Positions 16,285 to 25,206 of a stretch of DNA of 64,000 bases are shown piece by piece. Within the stretch, counting starts at the first letter, position 1. Every line of letters begins with the position of its first letter. The notes beneath the pieces are model-generated. The model did not search any database and had not been told where the DNA came from. It saw nothing but the letters and a program-made list of their open reading frames with translations. The translations under genes were made by a program, and so were the position numbers. The stretch is from Pseudonocardia sp. N23. GTDB lineage: Bacteria > Actinomycetota > Actinomycetes > Mycobacteriales > Pseudonocardiaceae. The stretch spans positions 9,020-73,019 of the forward strand of contig NZ_BEGX01000045.1 in assembly GCF_002583555.1 (NCBI RefSeq), written 5' to 3'.

Positions 16285-18453
16285 GTGGGAGACCCGGTCC
16301 TGCGGCTGCACACCCGCCCCCTTCCCGCCGCCCTCGACGGCCTCACCGTCTTCGACGCCGTGCGCCGGCTGGCGCACCGCACCCGGGTCACGGCGTGGTC
16401 GGGCAGCTGGTCGCGAGGAGCGCTGGTGACGTGCGACCCGGCCGGCCCGGAGCCCGCGCCCGACGCGGACCCGTTCGCGCTCATGGGCGACGTGCCCGCC
16501 GTCGACGCCGACCCGGACGCCAGGGCTCGCGGCGCGGTCGGCGGGGGCTGGTTCGGCTACCTCGCCTTCCGGGCGGGTGCCGCACCCGCGTCCGAGGTCC
16601 CGGCGTGGTCGCTCGCCTGGTACCGCGACGTGCTCCGCCACGACGGCCGGCGCTGGTGGTACGAGGCGCTGCTCGACGGTTCCGACGACCTCGCCGCCAC
16701 CGACGTGCGCTGCGCCGGGCTCGTCGGCGACCTGTCCCGGCCCGCCGCACCGCAGCGGGCGCGGCTCGAGGTCGTCGGCGTGCCCGGGCGGGACGCGCAC
16801 GTCGCCGCCGTCGAGCACTGCGTCCAGGCCATCCGCCGCGGCGAGATCTACCAGGCCAACATCGCGACCCGGCTCGACCTGCGGCTGCACGGATCCCCCG
16901 CCGAGGCCTGGGCACGCCTGGGGGAGACCCTCGGCCCGGCCAGGGCGGGTTTCGTCGCCGACCCGCGCTGCACCGCTGTCGGCGCCGGCCCCGAGGTCTT
17001 CCTGCACCGCGACGGCACGACCGTGCGCACCGAGCCGATCAAGGGCACCCGGCCCCGCACCGGCTCCTCCGCCGACGAGCGCGAACGCGCGGCGCTGGCC
17101 GCGTCGGCCAAGGACGCCGCCGAGAACGTCATGATCGTCGACCTCATGCGCAACGACCTGTCGCGGGTCTGTGCCACCGGCACCGTCACGGTGCCGCGGC
17201 TGCTCGCCGTCGAGCCGCACCCGGGCGTGTGGCATCTCGTGTCGGAGGTCCGTGGTGAGATCGCGGCCGGGACGGGCGACGCCGCACTGCTCGCGGCGGC
17301 GTTCCCTCCCGGGTCCGTCACCGGCGCGCCGAAGATCCGGGCCGTCGAGATCATCGAGGACCGCGAACCGGTGACGCGCGGGCTGTTCACCGGGGCGATG
17401 GGTTTCGCGGGCCCGCTGGCCGGGCTGGAGCTGGCCGTGACGATCCGGACCCTGGAGGTCCTGCCCGACGGCCGCACGCACCTCGGGGTGGGCGGCGGCG
17501 TCACCGTCGACTCCTCGCCCGCGGAGGAGTGGCGGGAGTGCCTGACCAAGGCCGCACCGCTGCTGCGGGTCCTCGGCGCGACGCTGCCGGCCTCGGCGGG
17601 TGCCGATCCCGGGCCGCCCGGCGGCGGGGTCGCCGACCCGGCACTGGGCGTCTTCGAGACGCTGCTCGTCGTCGACGGGGAGCCGCGCCGCCTCGCCGAC
17701 CACCTGCGCCGGTTGCACCGTTCCTTCTGGGAGCTCTACGGCATCCCGCTGCGCGCCGACGTCGCCGCGGCCGTCAGGGCCGCCGTCGGCACCGGCACCG
17801 GTGCCGACGGGGGGACGGTGGCCCACCTGCGGGTGCGTGTCGACGCCCGCCCCGACCGGCCCGGCGAGGTGCGTGCCGTCGCGACCCCCTGCGACGCGCC
17901 CGTGCCACCCGCCGACCAGCCCGGCGTCCTGCTCACCCCGGTGCGCGGTGTCGAGGGCCTGCCCCACAAGTTCGCCGACCGTGCCTGGCTCGACGCGCTC
18001 GAGGCATCGGTCCCGGACGGCACGGTCCCGCTGCTGGTCACCACGGACGGCCACGTGCTGGAGACGACGCGGTCCTGCGTGGCGGTCGTCCGCGACGGCC
18101 GGGTGGCGACCCCGCCGCTCGACGGCCGGCTGCTGCCCGGAACCGCCCGGCAGGCCGTGCTCGACGCGCTGGACACCATGCGCGTGCCCTACGACCCGGT
18201 CCCGGTCCGGCTCGACGAGCTCGCCGGAGCCGACGCGATGCTGCTGTGCAACGCGGTCCGAGGAGTGCAGTGGGTCCGCACCGTCTCGGGTGCCGCCGAC
18301 TGGGACGGGCCCGCGCCGCTGGTCACCGCGCTGGCCGACGCGATCACCGCGGGGCCCGCCCACCGCGGGGGCGGACCCGCCGCGGCGACAGCGCAGGTAG
18401 CGTTCTCCCGGACGGGCGCGGAGAGACCGGGCCACGGGAGAGGTACGGCATGA
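16285..18453 (+). CDS. pabB: aminodeoxychorismate synthase I / aminodeoxychorismate lyase fusion
   Basis: 722-residue bifunctional protein of folate biosynthesis. Residues 1-435 are PabB-like: the chorismate-binding domain shows GEIYQANI, EPIKGTRPR, VMIVDLMRNDLSR and PGSVTGAPK. Residues about 445-700 are a PLP-dependent class IV aminotransferase-like PabC: LGVFETLLV, HKFADR (the conserved lysine region) and LETTRSCV. Together they would convert chorismate to 4-aminobenzoate, given ammonia or a PabA glutaminase, which is not fused here and not in the window. GTG start with GGAGGA five bases upstream. Its stop overlaps the GntR start as ATGA. Confidence 0.9.
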   Translation: MGDPVLRLHTRPLPAALDGLTVFDAVRRLAHRTRVTAWSGSWSRGALVTCDPAGPEPAPDADPFALMGDVPAVDADPDARARGAVGGGWFGYLAFRAGAAPASEVPAWSLAWYRDVLRHDGRRWWYEALLDGSDDLAATDVRCAGLVGDLSRPAAPQRARLEVVGVPGRDAHVAAVEHCVQAIRRGEIYQANIATRLDLRLHGSPAEAWARLGETLGPARAGFVADPRCTAVGAGPEVFLHRDGTTVRTEPIKGTRPRTGSSADERERAALAASAKDAAENVMIVDLMRNDLSRVCATGTVTVPRLLAVEPHPGVWHLVSEVRGEIAAGTGDAALLAAAFPPGSVTGAPKIRAVEIIEDREPVTRGLFTGAMGFAGPLAGLELAVTIRTLEVLPDGRTHLGVGGGVTVDSSPAEEWRECLTKAAPLLRVLGATLPASAGADPGPPGGGVADPALGVFETLLVVDGEPRRLADHLRRLHRSFWELYGIPLRADVAAAVRAAVGTGTGADGGTVAHLRVRVDARPDRPGEVRAVATPCDAPVPPADQPGVLLTPVRGVEGLPHKFADRAWLDALEASVPDGTVPLLVTTDGHVLETTRSCVAVVRDGRVATPPLDGRLLPGTARQAVLDALDTMRVPYDPVPVRLDELAGADAMLLCNAVRGVQWVRTVSGAADWDGPAPLVTALADAITAGPAHRGGGPAAATAQVAFSRTGAERPGHGRGTA

Positions 18454-19238
18454 ACGGCGCGACCGACGAGCTCGCCGCGGCCCCGCTGGACCGCACCCTC
18501 GCCGAGCCACTGTGGTCGCAGCTGCTGGCCGACCTGCGCAGGCGGCTGCGCGACGGCGCGTTCGTGGCCGCCTTCCCCGGCGAGCTCGGGCTCGTCGCCG
18601 AGTACGGCGTCAGCCGCCACACCGTCCGGGAGGCGCTGCGCCGGCTGCGTGACGAGGGCACCGTGGTCGCGGCGCGCGGGCGGGCCCCGCGGCTGGCCGA
18701 TCCCGTCGAGATCGAGCAGCCCCTCGGTGCGCTCTACAGCCTGTTCGCGTCGGTGGAGTCGACGGGCCTGCGCCAGCGCAGCGTCGTGCGCACCCTCGAC
18801 GTGCGGGCCGACGGCGTGGTCGCGGCCCGGATGGGGCTGGAGGAGTCGACGCCGCTGGTCTACCTGGAGCGGCTGCGGCTGGCCGGGACGTCACCGCTGG
18901 CGGTGGACCGGGTGTGGCTGCCGGAGTCGCTCGCCGCGCCGCTGCTCGACGTCGACTTCACCCACACCGCCCTCTACGACGAGTACGCCGAGCGCTGCGG
19001 GGTGCGGCTCTCGGGCGGTGAGGAGCACATCCGGGCGGTGGTGCCGGTGGCGTCGGAGCGCGAGCTGCTCGGCATCCCGACGGGCGTCGCCGGGTTCTCG
19101 ATCGAGCGCCTCGGCAGGGTGGGGCTGCGCGCCGTCGAGTGGCGGCACACGCTGGTCAGGGGTGACCGGTTCGCCGTGACCGCACAGTTCTCCGCGCGCA
19201 GCGGCTACCGCTTCGGCCCGGTCGACGACCCGGCCTGA
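18450..19238 (+). CDS. GntR family (HutC/UTRA) transcriptional regulator
   Basis: 262-residue regulator. The winged HTH lies at residues 20-85 (FPGELGLVAEYGVSRHTVREAL) and the UTRA effector domain at about 95-255 (LVYLERLRLAGTSPLAVDRVWLP). The effector is unknown. It is translationally coupled (ATGA) to the pabB-pabC fusion, an unusual arrangement that suggests a link between this regulator and folate or aminobenzoate supply. A 7-bp GC hairpin (19239-19261) follows the stop, before the convergent glycerate kinase gene. Confidence 0.88.
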   Translation: MNGATDELAAAPLDRTLAEPLWSQLLADLRRRLRDGAFVAAFPGELGLVAEYGVSRHTVREALRRLRDEGTVVAARGRAPRLADPVEIEQPLGALYSLFASVESTGLRQRSVVRTLDVRADGVVAARMGLEESTPLVYLERLRLAGTSPLAVDRVWLPESLAAPLLDVDFTHTALYDEYAERCGVRLSGGEEHIRAVVPVASERELLGIPTGVAGFSIERLGRVGLRAVEWRHTLVRGDRFAVTAQFSARSGYRFGPVDDPA

Positions 19239-19261
19239 GCCCCGGCCGCCGCGACCGGGGC
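19239..19261. terminator. possible terminator after the GntR gene
   Basis: GCCCCGG and CCGGGGC pair across a 9-base loop directly after the GntR stop codon. A second imperfect stem follows near 19310-19335, between the convergent genes. Confidence 0.45.
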
Positions 19262-19343
19262 CTGCCGCAACCCGCGCACACCGCCGCGGCCGGGCCGCAA
19301 CCGGACAGCACCGGGCGACCCGGGTGCCCGGGTAGCGTCGACG

Positions 19344-20477
19344 TCACCCGGTGGTGACACCGGTGACCCGGTCGGCGGCCAGGCCGCGTGACAGCTCCTC
19401 CAGGAGCGGACCGGCCGCCGCGATGCAGCGGTCGACGTCGGGTTCGAGATCGGTCAGGGCGTAGGCCCGGTCGATCCCGGCGGTCTGCAGCCGCTCCGGG
19501 GACAGCGTGGTGTGCCCGGTGACGGCCACGACGGGGACCCCGGCCGCGCGGGCGGCGGCCGCGACCCCGGCGGGGGCCTTGCCGGCGAGGGTCTGCTCGT
19601 CGAGCGCGCCCTCCCCGGTGACGACGAGATCGGCGCCCGCGAGCTGCTCGCTGAACCGCAGCAGGTCGAGCACGATGTCGATGCCCGGCCGCAGGGTCGC
19701 GCCGAACACGGCACCCGCCGCGAACGAGACGCCGCCCGCGGCGCCCGCCCCGGCGTCGTCGCGGTGGTCCTCACCGGTCGCCCCGGCCACGAGATCGGCC
19801 CAGTGGCCGAGGGCCGCGTCGAGGGTCTCGACGTCGGCGCGGGTCGCGCCCTTCTGCGGCCCGTACACCGCGGCGGCCCCGTTCGGCCCGCACAACGGGT
19901 TGTCCACGTCGCACGCCACGACGATCTCGACGTCCGCGAGCCGGGGGTCGAGCCCGCTCAGGTCCAGCGACGCCGCCGCGGCCAGTGCGGCGCCGCCGAG
20001 GCGCAGCGGCCTGCCGTCGGCGTCGCGGACGACGGCGCCGAGTGCCGCGAGCATCCCGGCGCCGCCGTCGGTACTCGCGCTGCCACCGATCGCCAGGACG
20101 ATCCGGGTGCAGCCTGCCGCCAGCGCCGCGCCGACGGCCTCACCGAGGCCGATGCTGCTGGCGCACAACGGGTCGGGGATCCCGTCGGGCAGCCGCATCA
20201 GGCCGCAGACGGTGGCCATCTCGACGATCGCGAGATCGTCACGACGGGCCCAGCGGGTGCGGACGGGCTCTCCCGTGGGGCCCGACGCCGTGACGGGCAC
20301 GACCTCGAACCCCGCGGCGAGAGCCACGTCCACGGTGCCGTCGCCGCCGTCGGCCACGGGCAGGGCGACGACGTCGGTCGCCGGAGCGACCGCACGCAGA
20401 CCTGCCCGGACGTGCCCTGCCACCTCGACGGCGGTCAGGGAGCCCTTGAACTTGTCCGGGGCGACGACGACACGCAT
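19344..20477 (-). CDS. glxK: glycerate kinase (GlxK type)
   Basis: 377-residue glycerate 2-kinase/3-kinase of the GlxK/GarK family, phosphorylating D-glycerate with ATP as the last step of the glyoxylate-to-glycerate route. Seen: the N-terminal VVAPDKFKGSLTA signature, GGDGTVD near residue 45, the AIGGSASTDGGAGML block and VTGEGALDEQTLAGKAP. Length is normal. The ATG overlaps the gcl stop by one base, so it is the last gene of hyi-glxR-gcl-glxK. Confidence 0.93.
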   Translation of the reverse strand: MRVVVAPDKFKGSLTAVEVAGHVRAGLRAVAPATDVVALPVADGGDGTVDVALAAGFEVVPVTASGPTGEPVRTRWARRDDLAIVEMATVCGLMRLPDGIPDPLCASSIGLGEAVGAALAAGCTRIVLAIGGSASTDGGAGMLAALGAVVRDADGRPLRLGGAALAAAASLDLSGLDPRLADVEIVVACDVDNPLCGPNGAAAVYGPQKGATRADVETLDAALGHWADLVAGATGEDHRDDAGAGAAGGVSFAAGAVFGATLRPGIDIVLDLLRFSEQLAGADLVVTGEGALDEQTLAGKAPAGVAAAARAAGVPVVAVTGHTTLSPERLQTAGIDRAYALTDLEPDVDRCIAAAGPLLEELSRGLAADRVTGVTTG

Positions 20478-22270
20478 CAGAGCGCCCGGGTGACGACGGT
20501 CGTCGGCGCCTCGGCGGTGTCGGACGTGACGCCCTCGAACTCGGTCATGTTGTCCAGCGCGCTGCCCATCGCGATGTTGGTGACGCGCTCCAGCACGATC
20601 TCGACGATGACCGGGACCTTGTGCTCGTCGGCCATCCGGCGGGCCTCGATCAGGGCGGGCTCGATGCCGTCCGGCTCGAACACACGGATCGCCTTGCAGC
20701 CCAGGCCCTCGGCGACCTTGACGTGGTCGACGCCGTAGCCCTTGAGGCCGGGCAGGGCGTCGTCGTCGGCGTTGATGTTGTCGAACGACAGCTGGACGTT
20801 GAAGTCCATGTCGAAGTTGCGCTGCGCCTGCCGGATCAGACCCAGGTAGGCGTTGTTCACCAGCACCTGGACGTAGGGCAGGTTGAACTGCGCGCCGACC
20901 GCCAGCTCCTCGATCATGAACTGGAAGTCGTAGTCACCGGAGATGCCGACGACGTTCTGCGTCGGGTCGGCGGCGACGACGCCCAGCGCGGCCGGGACGG
21001 TCCAGCCCAGCGGGCCTGCCTGGCCGGCGTTGATCCAGTTGCGTGGCTTGTAGACGTGCAGCAGCTGCGCCGCGGCGATCTGCGACAGGCCGATCGTGGT
21101 GACGTAGCGGGTGTCCGGCCCGAACGCCCGGTTCATCTCCTCGTAGACCCGGTGCGGCTTGATCGGGACCTGGTCGTAGTGGGTCTTGCGCAGCATCGTG
21201 GACTTGCGGTCGGCGCACTCGTGCGCCCACGCGGAGCGGTCCGGCAGCCCGGTCGCCGCGGCCCGCTCGCGCGCGACCTCGACGAACAGCTCCAGCGCGG
21301 CCTTGGCGTCGGAGGTGATGCCGAGGTCGGGGGCGAAGACGCGCCCGATCTGGGTCGGCTCGATGTCGACGTGGACGAATGTGCGGCCCGCGGTGTAGGT
21401 GTCGAGGTCACCGGTGTGGCGGTTGGCCCACCGGTTGCCGATCCCGAGCACGAAGTCCGAGGCGAGCATGGTCGCGTTGCCGTAGCGGTGCGAGGTCTGG
21501 ATACCGGCCATACCCGCCATCAGCGGGTGGTCGTCGGGGATGGTTCCCCAGCCCATGAGCGTCGGGACGACCGGGGTCCCGGTCAGCTCGGCGAACTCGA
21601 CGAGCAGGTCGGAGGCGTCGGCGTTGATGATGCCGCCGCCCGCGACGAGCACCGGGCGCTCCGCGGCGAAGAGCATGTCGAGGGCCTTCCCGACCTGCGC
21701 GCGGGTCGCGGCGGGCTTGTAGACCGGCAGCGGCTCGTAGGTGTCGATGTCGAACTCGATCTCGGCGAGCTGGACGTCGATCGGCAGGTCGATCAGGACC
21801 GGTCCGGGACGGCCCGAGCGCATCAGGTGGAACGCCTGGGCGAACACACCGGGAACCTGCGCCGGCTCGAGGACCGTGACCGCCATCTTGCTCAGCGGCT
21901 TGGCGATCGACGCGATGTCGACGGCCTGGAAGTCCTCCTTGTGCAGCTTCGCCACCGGCGCCTGGCCGGTGATGCACAGGATCGGGATCGAGTCCGCGGC
22001 CGCGGAGTACAGGCCGGTGATCATGTCGGTGCCCGCGGGGCCCGAGGTGCCGACGCAGACGCCGATGTTGCCGGCGGCGGCGCGGGTGTAGCCCTCGGCC
22101 ATGTGGGCCGCACCCTCGACGTGGCGGGCCAGGGTGTGGCGCAGCTCCCCGTCGGCACGCACGGCCGAGTAGAAGGGGTTGATCGCCGCACCGGGCAGAC
22201 CGAACAGGTTGGTGATTCCTTCGCGGCGCAGAATCGCGACCGCGGCGTCGACCGTCCTCATACGAGACAT
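20477..22270 (-). CDS. gcl: glyoxylate carboligase (tartronate-semialdehyde synthase)
   Basis: 597-residue ThDP/FAD enzyme condensing two glyoxylates to tartronate semialdehyde plus CO2. The N-terminal [15 protein letters not shown] motif is characteristic of Gcl, where the otherwise invariant catalytic Glu of ThDP enzymes is absent; the ThDP-Mg motif GDYDFQF...NNAYLG is near residues 445-475. Normal length. GAGAGGA is eight bases upstream of the ATG. Followed with a one-base overlap by glxK and preceded by glxR. Confidence 0.95.
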   Translation of the reverse strand: MSRMRTVDAAVAILRREGITNLFGLPGAAINPFYSAVRADGELRHTLARHVEGAAHMAEGYTRAAAGNIGVCVGTSGPAGTDMITGLYSAAADSIPILCITGQAPVAKLHKEDFQAVDIASIAKPLSKMAVTVLEPAQVPGVFAQAFHLMRSGRPGPVLIDLPIDVQLAEIEFDIDTYEPLPVYKPAATRAQVGKALDMLFAAERPVLVAGGGIINADASDLLVEFAELTGTPVVPTLMGWGTIPDDHPLMAGMAGIQTSHRYGNATMLASDFVLGIGNRWANRHTGDLDTYTAGRTFVHVDIEPTQIGRVFAPDLGITSDAKAALELFVEVARERAAATGLPDRSAWAHECADRKSTMLRKTHYDQVPIKPHRVYEEMNRAFGPDTRYVTTIGLSQIAAAQLLHVYKPRNWINAGQAGPLGWTVPAALGVVAADPTQNVVGISGDYDFQFMIEELAVGAQFNLPYVQVLVNNAYLGLIRQAQRNFDMDFNVQLSFDNINADDDALPGLKGYGVDHVKVAEGLGCKAIRVFEPDGIEPALIEARRMADEHKVPVIVEIVLERVTNIAMGSALDNMTEFEGVTSDTAEAPTTVVTRAL

Positions 22271-22298
22271 GTCGGGTGTCCTCTCGTGAGGTCGGTGA

Positions 22299-23204
22299 TC
22301 AGGAGGTGGTGGACTCGCCGGCGCGGCCGGAGAGTTCCTCGACGGTCTTGAACAGCGCCGAGTGGTCGAGACCGCCGTGGCCCTGGGCGTGCAGCGACGC
22401 GACCAGCTGGGCGACGTGCGACCCGAGGGGGATGACGACGCCCGCGGCGCGCGCGGCGTCGGTCACGATCTTCATGTCCTTGTGGTGCAGCGCGATCCGG
22501 AAGCCCGGGGTGAAGTCGCGGCCCAGCATGTTGGCCGCCTTGCGCTGCAGCACGGTGCTGCCGGCGAGGCCGCCGCCGAGGACCTTCACGCCCGCCTCGG
22601 TGTCGACGCCGTGCGCCTCGAGGAAGACGATCGCCTCGGCGAGCAGCTCGATGTTTCCCGCGACGATCAGCTGGTTCGCGGCCTTGACGGTCTGGCCCGA
22701 GCCCGCGGGGCCGACCAGCACGACGGTCTCACCGACGGCGTCGAGCACGGGCTGCGCCGCCTCGAACACCTCGGGCTCGCCGCCGACCATGATCGACAGC
22801 ACGCCCTCGACCGCGCCGGCCTCGCCACCGGAGACCGGGGCGTCCAGGACGCGCAGGCCGCGCTCGGCGCCGACACCGGCGAGCCGGCGGGAGACGTCGG
22901 GCAGGATCGTCGAGAAGTCGATGACGATGGCGCCCTCGGCGGCGTTGTCGAACACGCCGTCCGCGCCGGTCAGGACCTCTTCGACGTCAGGGGAGTCGGG
23001 GACCATGACGGCGATGACGTCGGCGCCCTTGACGGCCTCGGCGACGCTGCCCGCGCCCCGGCCACCGGCGGCGACGAGCGCCTCGATCGGCTCGGGGGTG
23101 AGGTTGTAGCCGACGACGTCGAAGCCGGCCTTGACGAGGTTGATCGACATCGGCTTGCCCATGATGCCGAGGCCGATGAACGCGACGGTGGTCTTCGTGC
23201 TCAT
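22299..23204 (-). CDS. glxR: 2-hydroxy-3-oxopropionate reductase (tartronate semialdehyde reductase)
   Basis: 301-residue beta-hydroxyacid dehydrogenase reducing tartronate semialdehyde to D-glycerate with NAD(P)[10 protein letters not shown] is the Rossmann motif at residue 11, [11 protein letters not shown] the substrate loop, and GQTVKAANQ carries the catalytic lysine, as in GarR/GlxR. Normal length. The ATG has GGAG ten bases upstream. Located between hyi and gcl in the glyoxylate operon. Not to be confused with the CRP-type regulator GlxR of corynebacteria. Confidence 0.93.
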   Translation of the reverse strand: MSTKTTVAFIGLGIMGKPMSINLVKAGFDVVGYNLTPEPIEALVAAGGRGAGSVAEAVKGADVIAVMVPDSPDVEEVLTGADGVFDNAAEGAIVIDFSTILPDVSRRLAGVGAERGLRVLDAPVSGGEAGAVEGVLSIMVGGEPEVFEAAQPVLDAVGETVVLVGPAGSGQTVKAANQLIVAGNIELLAEAIVFLEAHGVDTEAGVKVLGGGLAGSTVLQRKAANMLGRDFTPGFRIALHHKDMKIVTDAARAAGVVIPLGSHVAQLVASLHAQGHGGLDHSALFKTVEELSGRAGESTTS

Positions 23205-23242
23205 GTTCGTTGTGCTCCGGTGTGTTGCGGGTGTTCGGGTGG

Positions 23243-24067
23243 TCAGGCGGCGCCGCGCTGCGAGCGTGGCAGCCATTCGAGACTCGCGGCGGTGTCACCG
23301 GTCGAGGGCTTGTACTCGAGCGAGACCCAGCCGTCGTAGCCCTTGTCCTGCAGGGCTTGCAGCCGGCTCGCCAGGTCCAGGTCGCCGGAGCCGGGCTCGC
23401 CGCGGCCGGGTACGTCGGCGATCTGGACGTGCGCGATGTCGCCGGAGTGGGCGGTGATCGCGGCGTCGAGGTCGTCGCCGTTGCCGGCCAGGTGGAACAG
23501 GTCGAAGAGGAAGCCGACGTTGGTGACGCCGGCGGCCCGTACCTCGTCGACGACGCCCACGGCGTCGGCCGTGGTGCGCAGCGGGTAGGGCTTGGGACCG
23601 CTGAGCGGCTCGATCAGCACGGTCGAGCCTGCGGCCTCGACGGCCTTCGCGGCCAACACGAGGTTCTCGATCGCGAGCTCGTCCTGCTCGGCCGGGGTCG
23701 CGTCGTCGACGCGGACTCCGTAGAGCGCATTGAGGCCGCGCACGTTCAGCCGCTCGGCGATCGACGCCGCGACGGCGACGTTGTCGCGCCACTCGCCCGA
23801 GCGGGACGGGATGGACAGCACGCCGGCGTCCGGTCCGGCCAGGTTGCCGCCGAAGAAGTTCAGGCCGACGAGGGCGACACCGGCGTCGGTGATCGCGGTG
23901 ACGAACGCGTCGACCTCGGCGTCGGCCGGAGCGGGCTCGGCGAAGGGCCACCAGAACTCGACCGCGTCGAAGCCGGCCGCCTTGGCGGCGGCGGGCCGCT
24001 CGAGGAGCGGGAGCTCGGCGAACAGCAGCGAGCAGTTGGGCAGGTAGCGCATCGCGGGGAAGGCCAT
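23243..24067 (-). CDS. hyi: hydroxypyruvate isomerase
   Basis: 274-residue TIM-barrel isomerase interconverting hydroxypyruvate and tartronate semialdehyde. Seen: RYLPNCSLLFAELPLLERPAAA at the N-terminus, FDAVEFWWPF, LIEPLSGPKPYPL (metal ligand Glu), FLFDLFHLAG and HVQIADVPGRGEPG, which match Hyi closely. First gene of the operon. The ATG at 24067 has AGGAGG 11 bases upstream; an internal ATG at 24052 is also possible. A clear promoter and an IclR-type palindrome lie upstream. Confidence 0.93.
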   Translation of the reverse strand: MAFPAMRYLPNCSLLFAELPLLERPAAAKAAGFDAVEFWWPFAEPAPADAEVDAFVTAITDAGVALVGLNFFGGNLAGPDAGVLSIPSRSGEWRDNVAVAASIAERLNVRGLNALYGVRVDDATPAEQDELAIENLVLAAKAVEAAGSTVLIEPLSGPKPYPLRTTADAVGVVDEVRAAGVTNVGFLFDLFHLAGNGDDLDAAITAHSGDIAHVQIADVPGRGEPGSGDLDLASRLQALQDKGYDGWVSLEYKPSTGDTAASLEWLPRSQRGAA

Positions 24068-24087
24068 GGTCCGCCGGACCTCCTATT

Positions 24088-24102
24088 TTCCGTATCGCGG
24101 AA
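24088..24102. promoter_or_regulatory. IclR-type operator upstream of hyi
   Basis: TTCCG-tatcg-CGGAA, a perfect 5-bp dyad with 5-base spacer, about 15-30 bases downstream of the predicted hyi transcription start. The same arms and spacing recur at the iclR promoter (25129-25143). Confidence 0.65.
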
Positions 24103-24123
24103 GTCAAATTCTGTTCAGTGAGA

Positions 24124-24153
24124 ACTGTAGGGCGGGGGCGTCGGCGGTGTCAA
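24124..24153 (-). promoter_or_regulatory. promoter of hyi-glxR-gcl-glxK
   Basis: TTGACA (-35) and TACAGT (-10) on the minus strand, 18-base spacer. Predicted start near 24117, giving a leader of about 50 bases that contains the TTCCG-N5-CGGAA operator. Confidence 0.65.
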
Positions 24154-24242
24154 ACCTGCGACCTGCGAGAACAGGTGGGGTGCGCAGCGGGACCGGGAGG
24201 CTGCACACCGCACATGTGATGTGTATCGCATCGGCGTCGTCG

Positions 24243-24947
24243 GTCGATCAGCGCGAGCCCGGGGAGGGTCGGGAACTCCGGCAGCTCGTCGCGGAGGGAG
24301 ACCTCGCGCAGCAGTCCGCCGACCACGATCGCGCCCTCGCCCCGCAGCCACGCCTCGTGATGGCGCAGCGACAGGCAGACGCTGTCGTGCAACCCTGCCC
24401 CGCTCACCAGCCCGAGGTTCGACGAGTGCCGCGGCGGCGGGCGCACCGTCGACGACGAGGTGGCGTTCGTCGAGGTGTCAGCCGCGGACGCGGACGATGA
24501 TCGCCGGGAGCGGCGCCGCGGCGGGCAGCGTGCGGCCCGTGTCGTCGGTCAGGTGCGGCGGATCGCGTCGTGCAGCGCGACCTGGCCGCCGACCACGTTG
24601 CGCCAGTGCGGCGTGCTCGCGTCCTCCGGGTCGGCGAGCCCCGCCCGCGCGCCGGAGGTCAGGGCCTCCATCGTCGACCCGGCGTCGGTCGGTCCCACGA
24701 ACTCGACGCGGCGGTCGCGCTGGTCGGCGGGAGCTCCGGCGACGTGCCACCGGACCGCTCGGACGTCCGCGGTCGTGTCGAGGAGGTCGAGGCGGCCGGC
24801 GCGGCTGATCTCGTCGCGGCGTGCCTCCCGGTCGGCGAGCAGCGTGTCGCGCCGGGCGCCGAAGCGCCGCTGCAGCCCGGCGACGAGGGCGAGCGCCGGG
24901 GGCGTGGGCACGCGCTCCTGGTCATCGACATGAGGTCCGTGGATGTG
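24243..24947 (-). pseudogene. aceB: decayed malate synthase A
   Basis: Remnant of the glyoxylate-shunt enzyme that condenses glyoxylate and acetyl-CoA to malate. The N-terminal block reads clearly (AL..VAGLQRRFGARRDTLL, RRVEFVGPTD, LADPEDASTPHWRNVVGGQV, then IIVRVRG). It is interrupted by a TGA at about 24480 where relatives have Trp (RGWHL), and continues in frame as HLDERHLVVDG. After a frameshift only short collinear pieces remain: LRHHEAWLRGEGA and the C-terminal DELPEFPTLPG. Roughly 230 central residues, including the active site, are gone. No good start codon precedes the first block. It lies between hyi and iclR, downstream of two IclR-like palindromes, so it once belonged to this regulon. 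Confidence 0.8.
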
Positions 24948-25022
24948 CCGAGGCGCCGGTCTCCTCTCGGCGGGGTGATCGGGTGGTGGGGGAGTGGCGG
25001 AGCGGAGAGAAGATCGACAAAC

Positions 25023-25058
25023 TTCTGTATGGCAGAGGTGATGTTCCGGATCGTGAGA
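25023..25058. promoter_or_regulatory. two degenerate IclR-type sites upstream of aceB remnant
   Basis: TTCTG-tatgg-CAGAG (25023-25037) and TTCCG-gatcg-TGAGA (25044-25058) match the TTCCG-N5-CGGAA pattern with one and two mismatches per pair. Their starts are 21 bases apart, two helical turns. They sit where the promoter of the minus-strand aceB would be. Confidence 0.45.
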
Positions 25059-25099
25059 GCCGCTGACGGCTCACCCGCTCGGCGCGCCGGTCAGGGGTG

Positions 25100-25143
25100 C
25101 TGACCCCGGTCGAGCGGGATCGGTATTGTTCCGGATGGCGGAA
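25100..25143 (+). promoter_or_regulatory. iclR promoter with overlapping operator
   Basis: CTGACC (25100-25105) and TATTGT (25124-25129) are spaced by 18 bases. The perfect palindrome TTCCG-gatgg-CGGAA (25129-25143) covers the predicted start site, which implies autorepression. Confidence 0.6.
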
Positions 25144-25206
25144 GACGAATCGCGCTTCCGGCCGGGCGTGACGACGGTGGCAGCGCGAGGACGGGTGGGG
25201 TACGAG

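Noticed and set aside
16081-18510. 809-codon minus-strand frame opposite pabB-pabC
   Set aside because: Shadow of the fusion gene; no recognisable motif.
25126-25206. Longer IclR start at 25126
   Set aside because: It would begin inside the -10 box and the operator; the ATG at 25207 fits the family N-terminus better.
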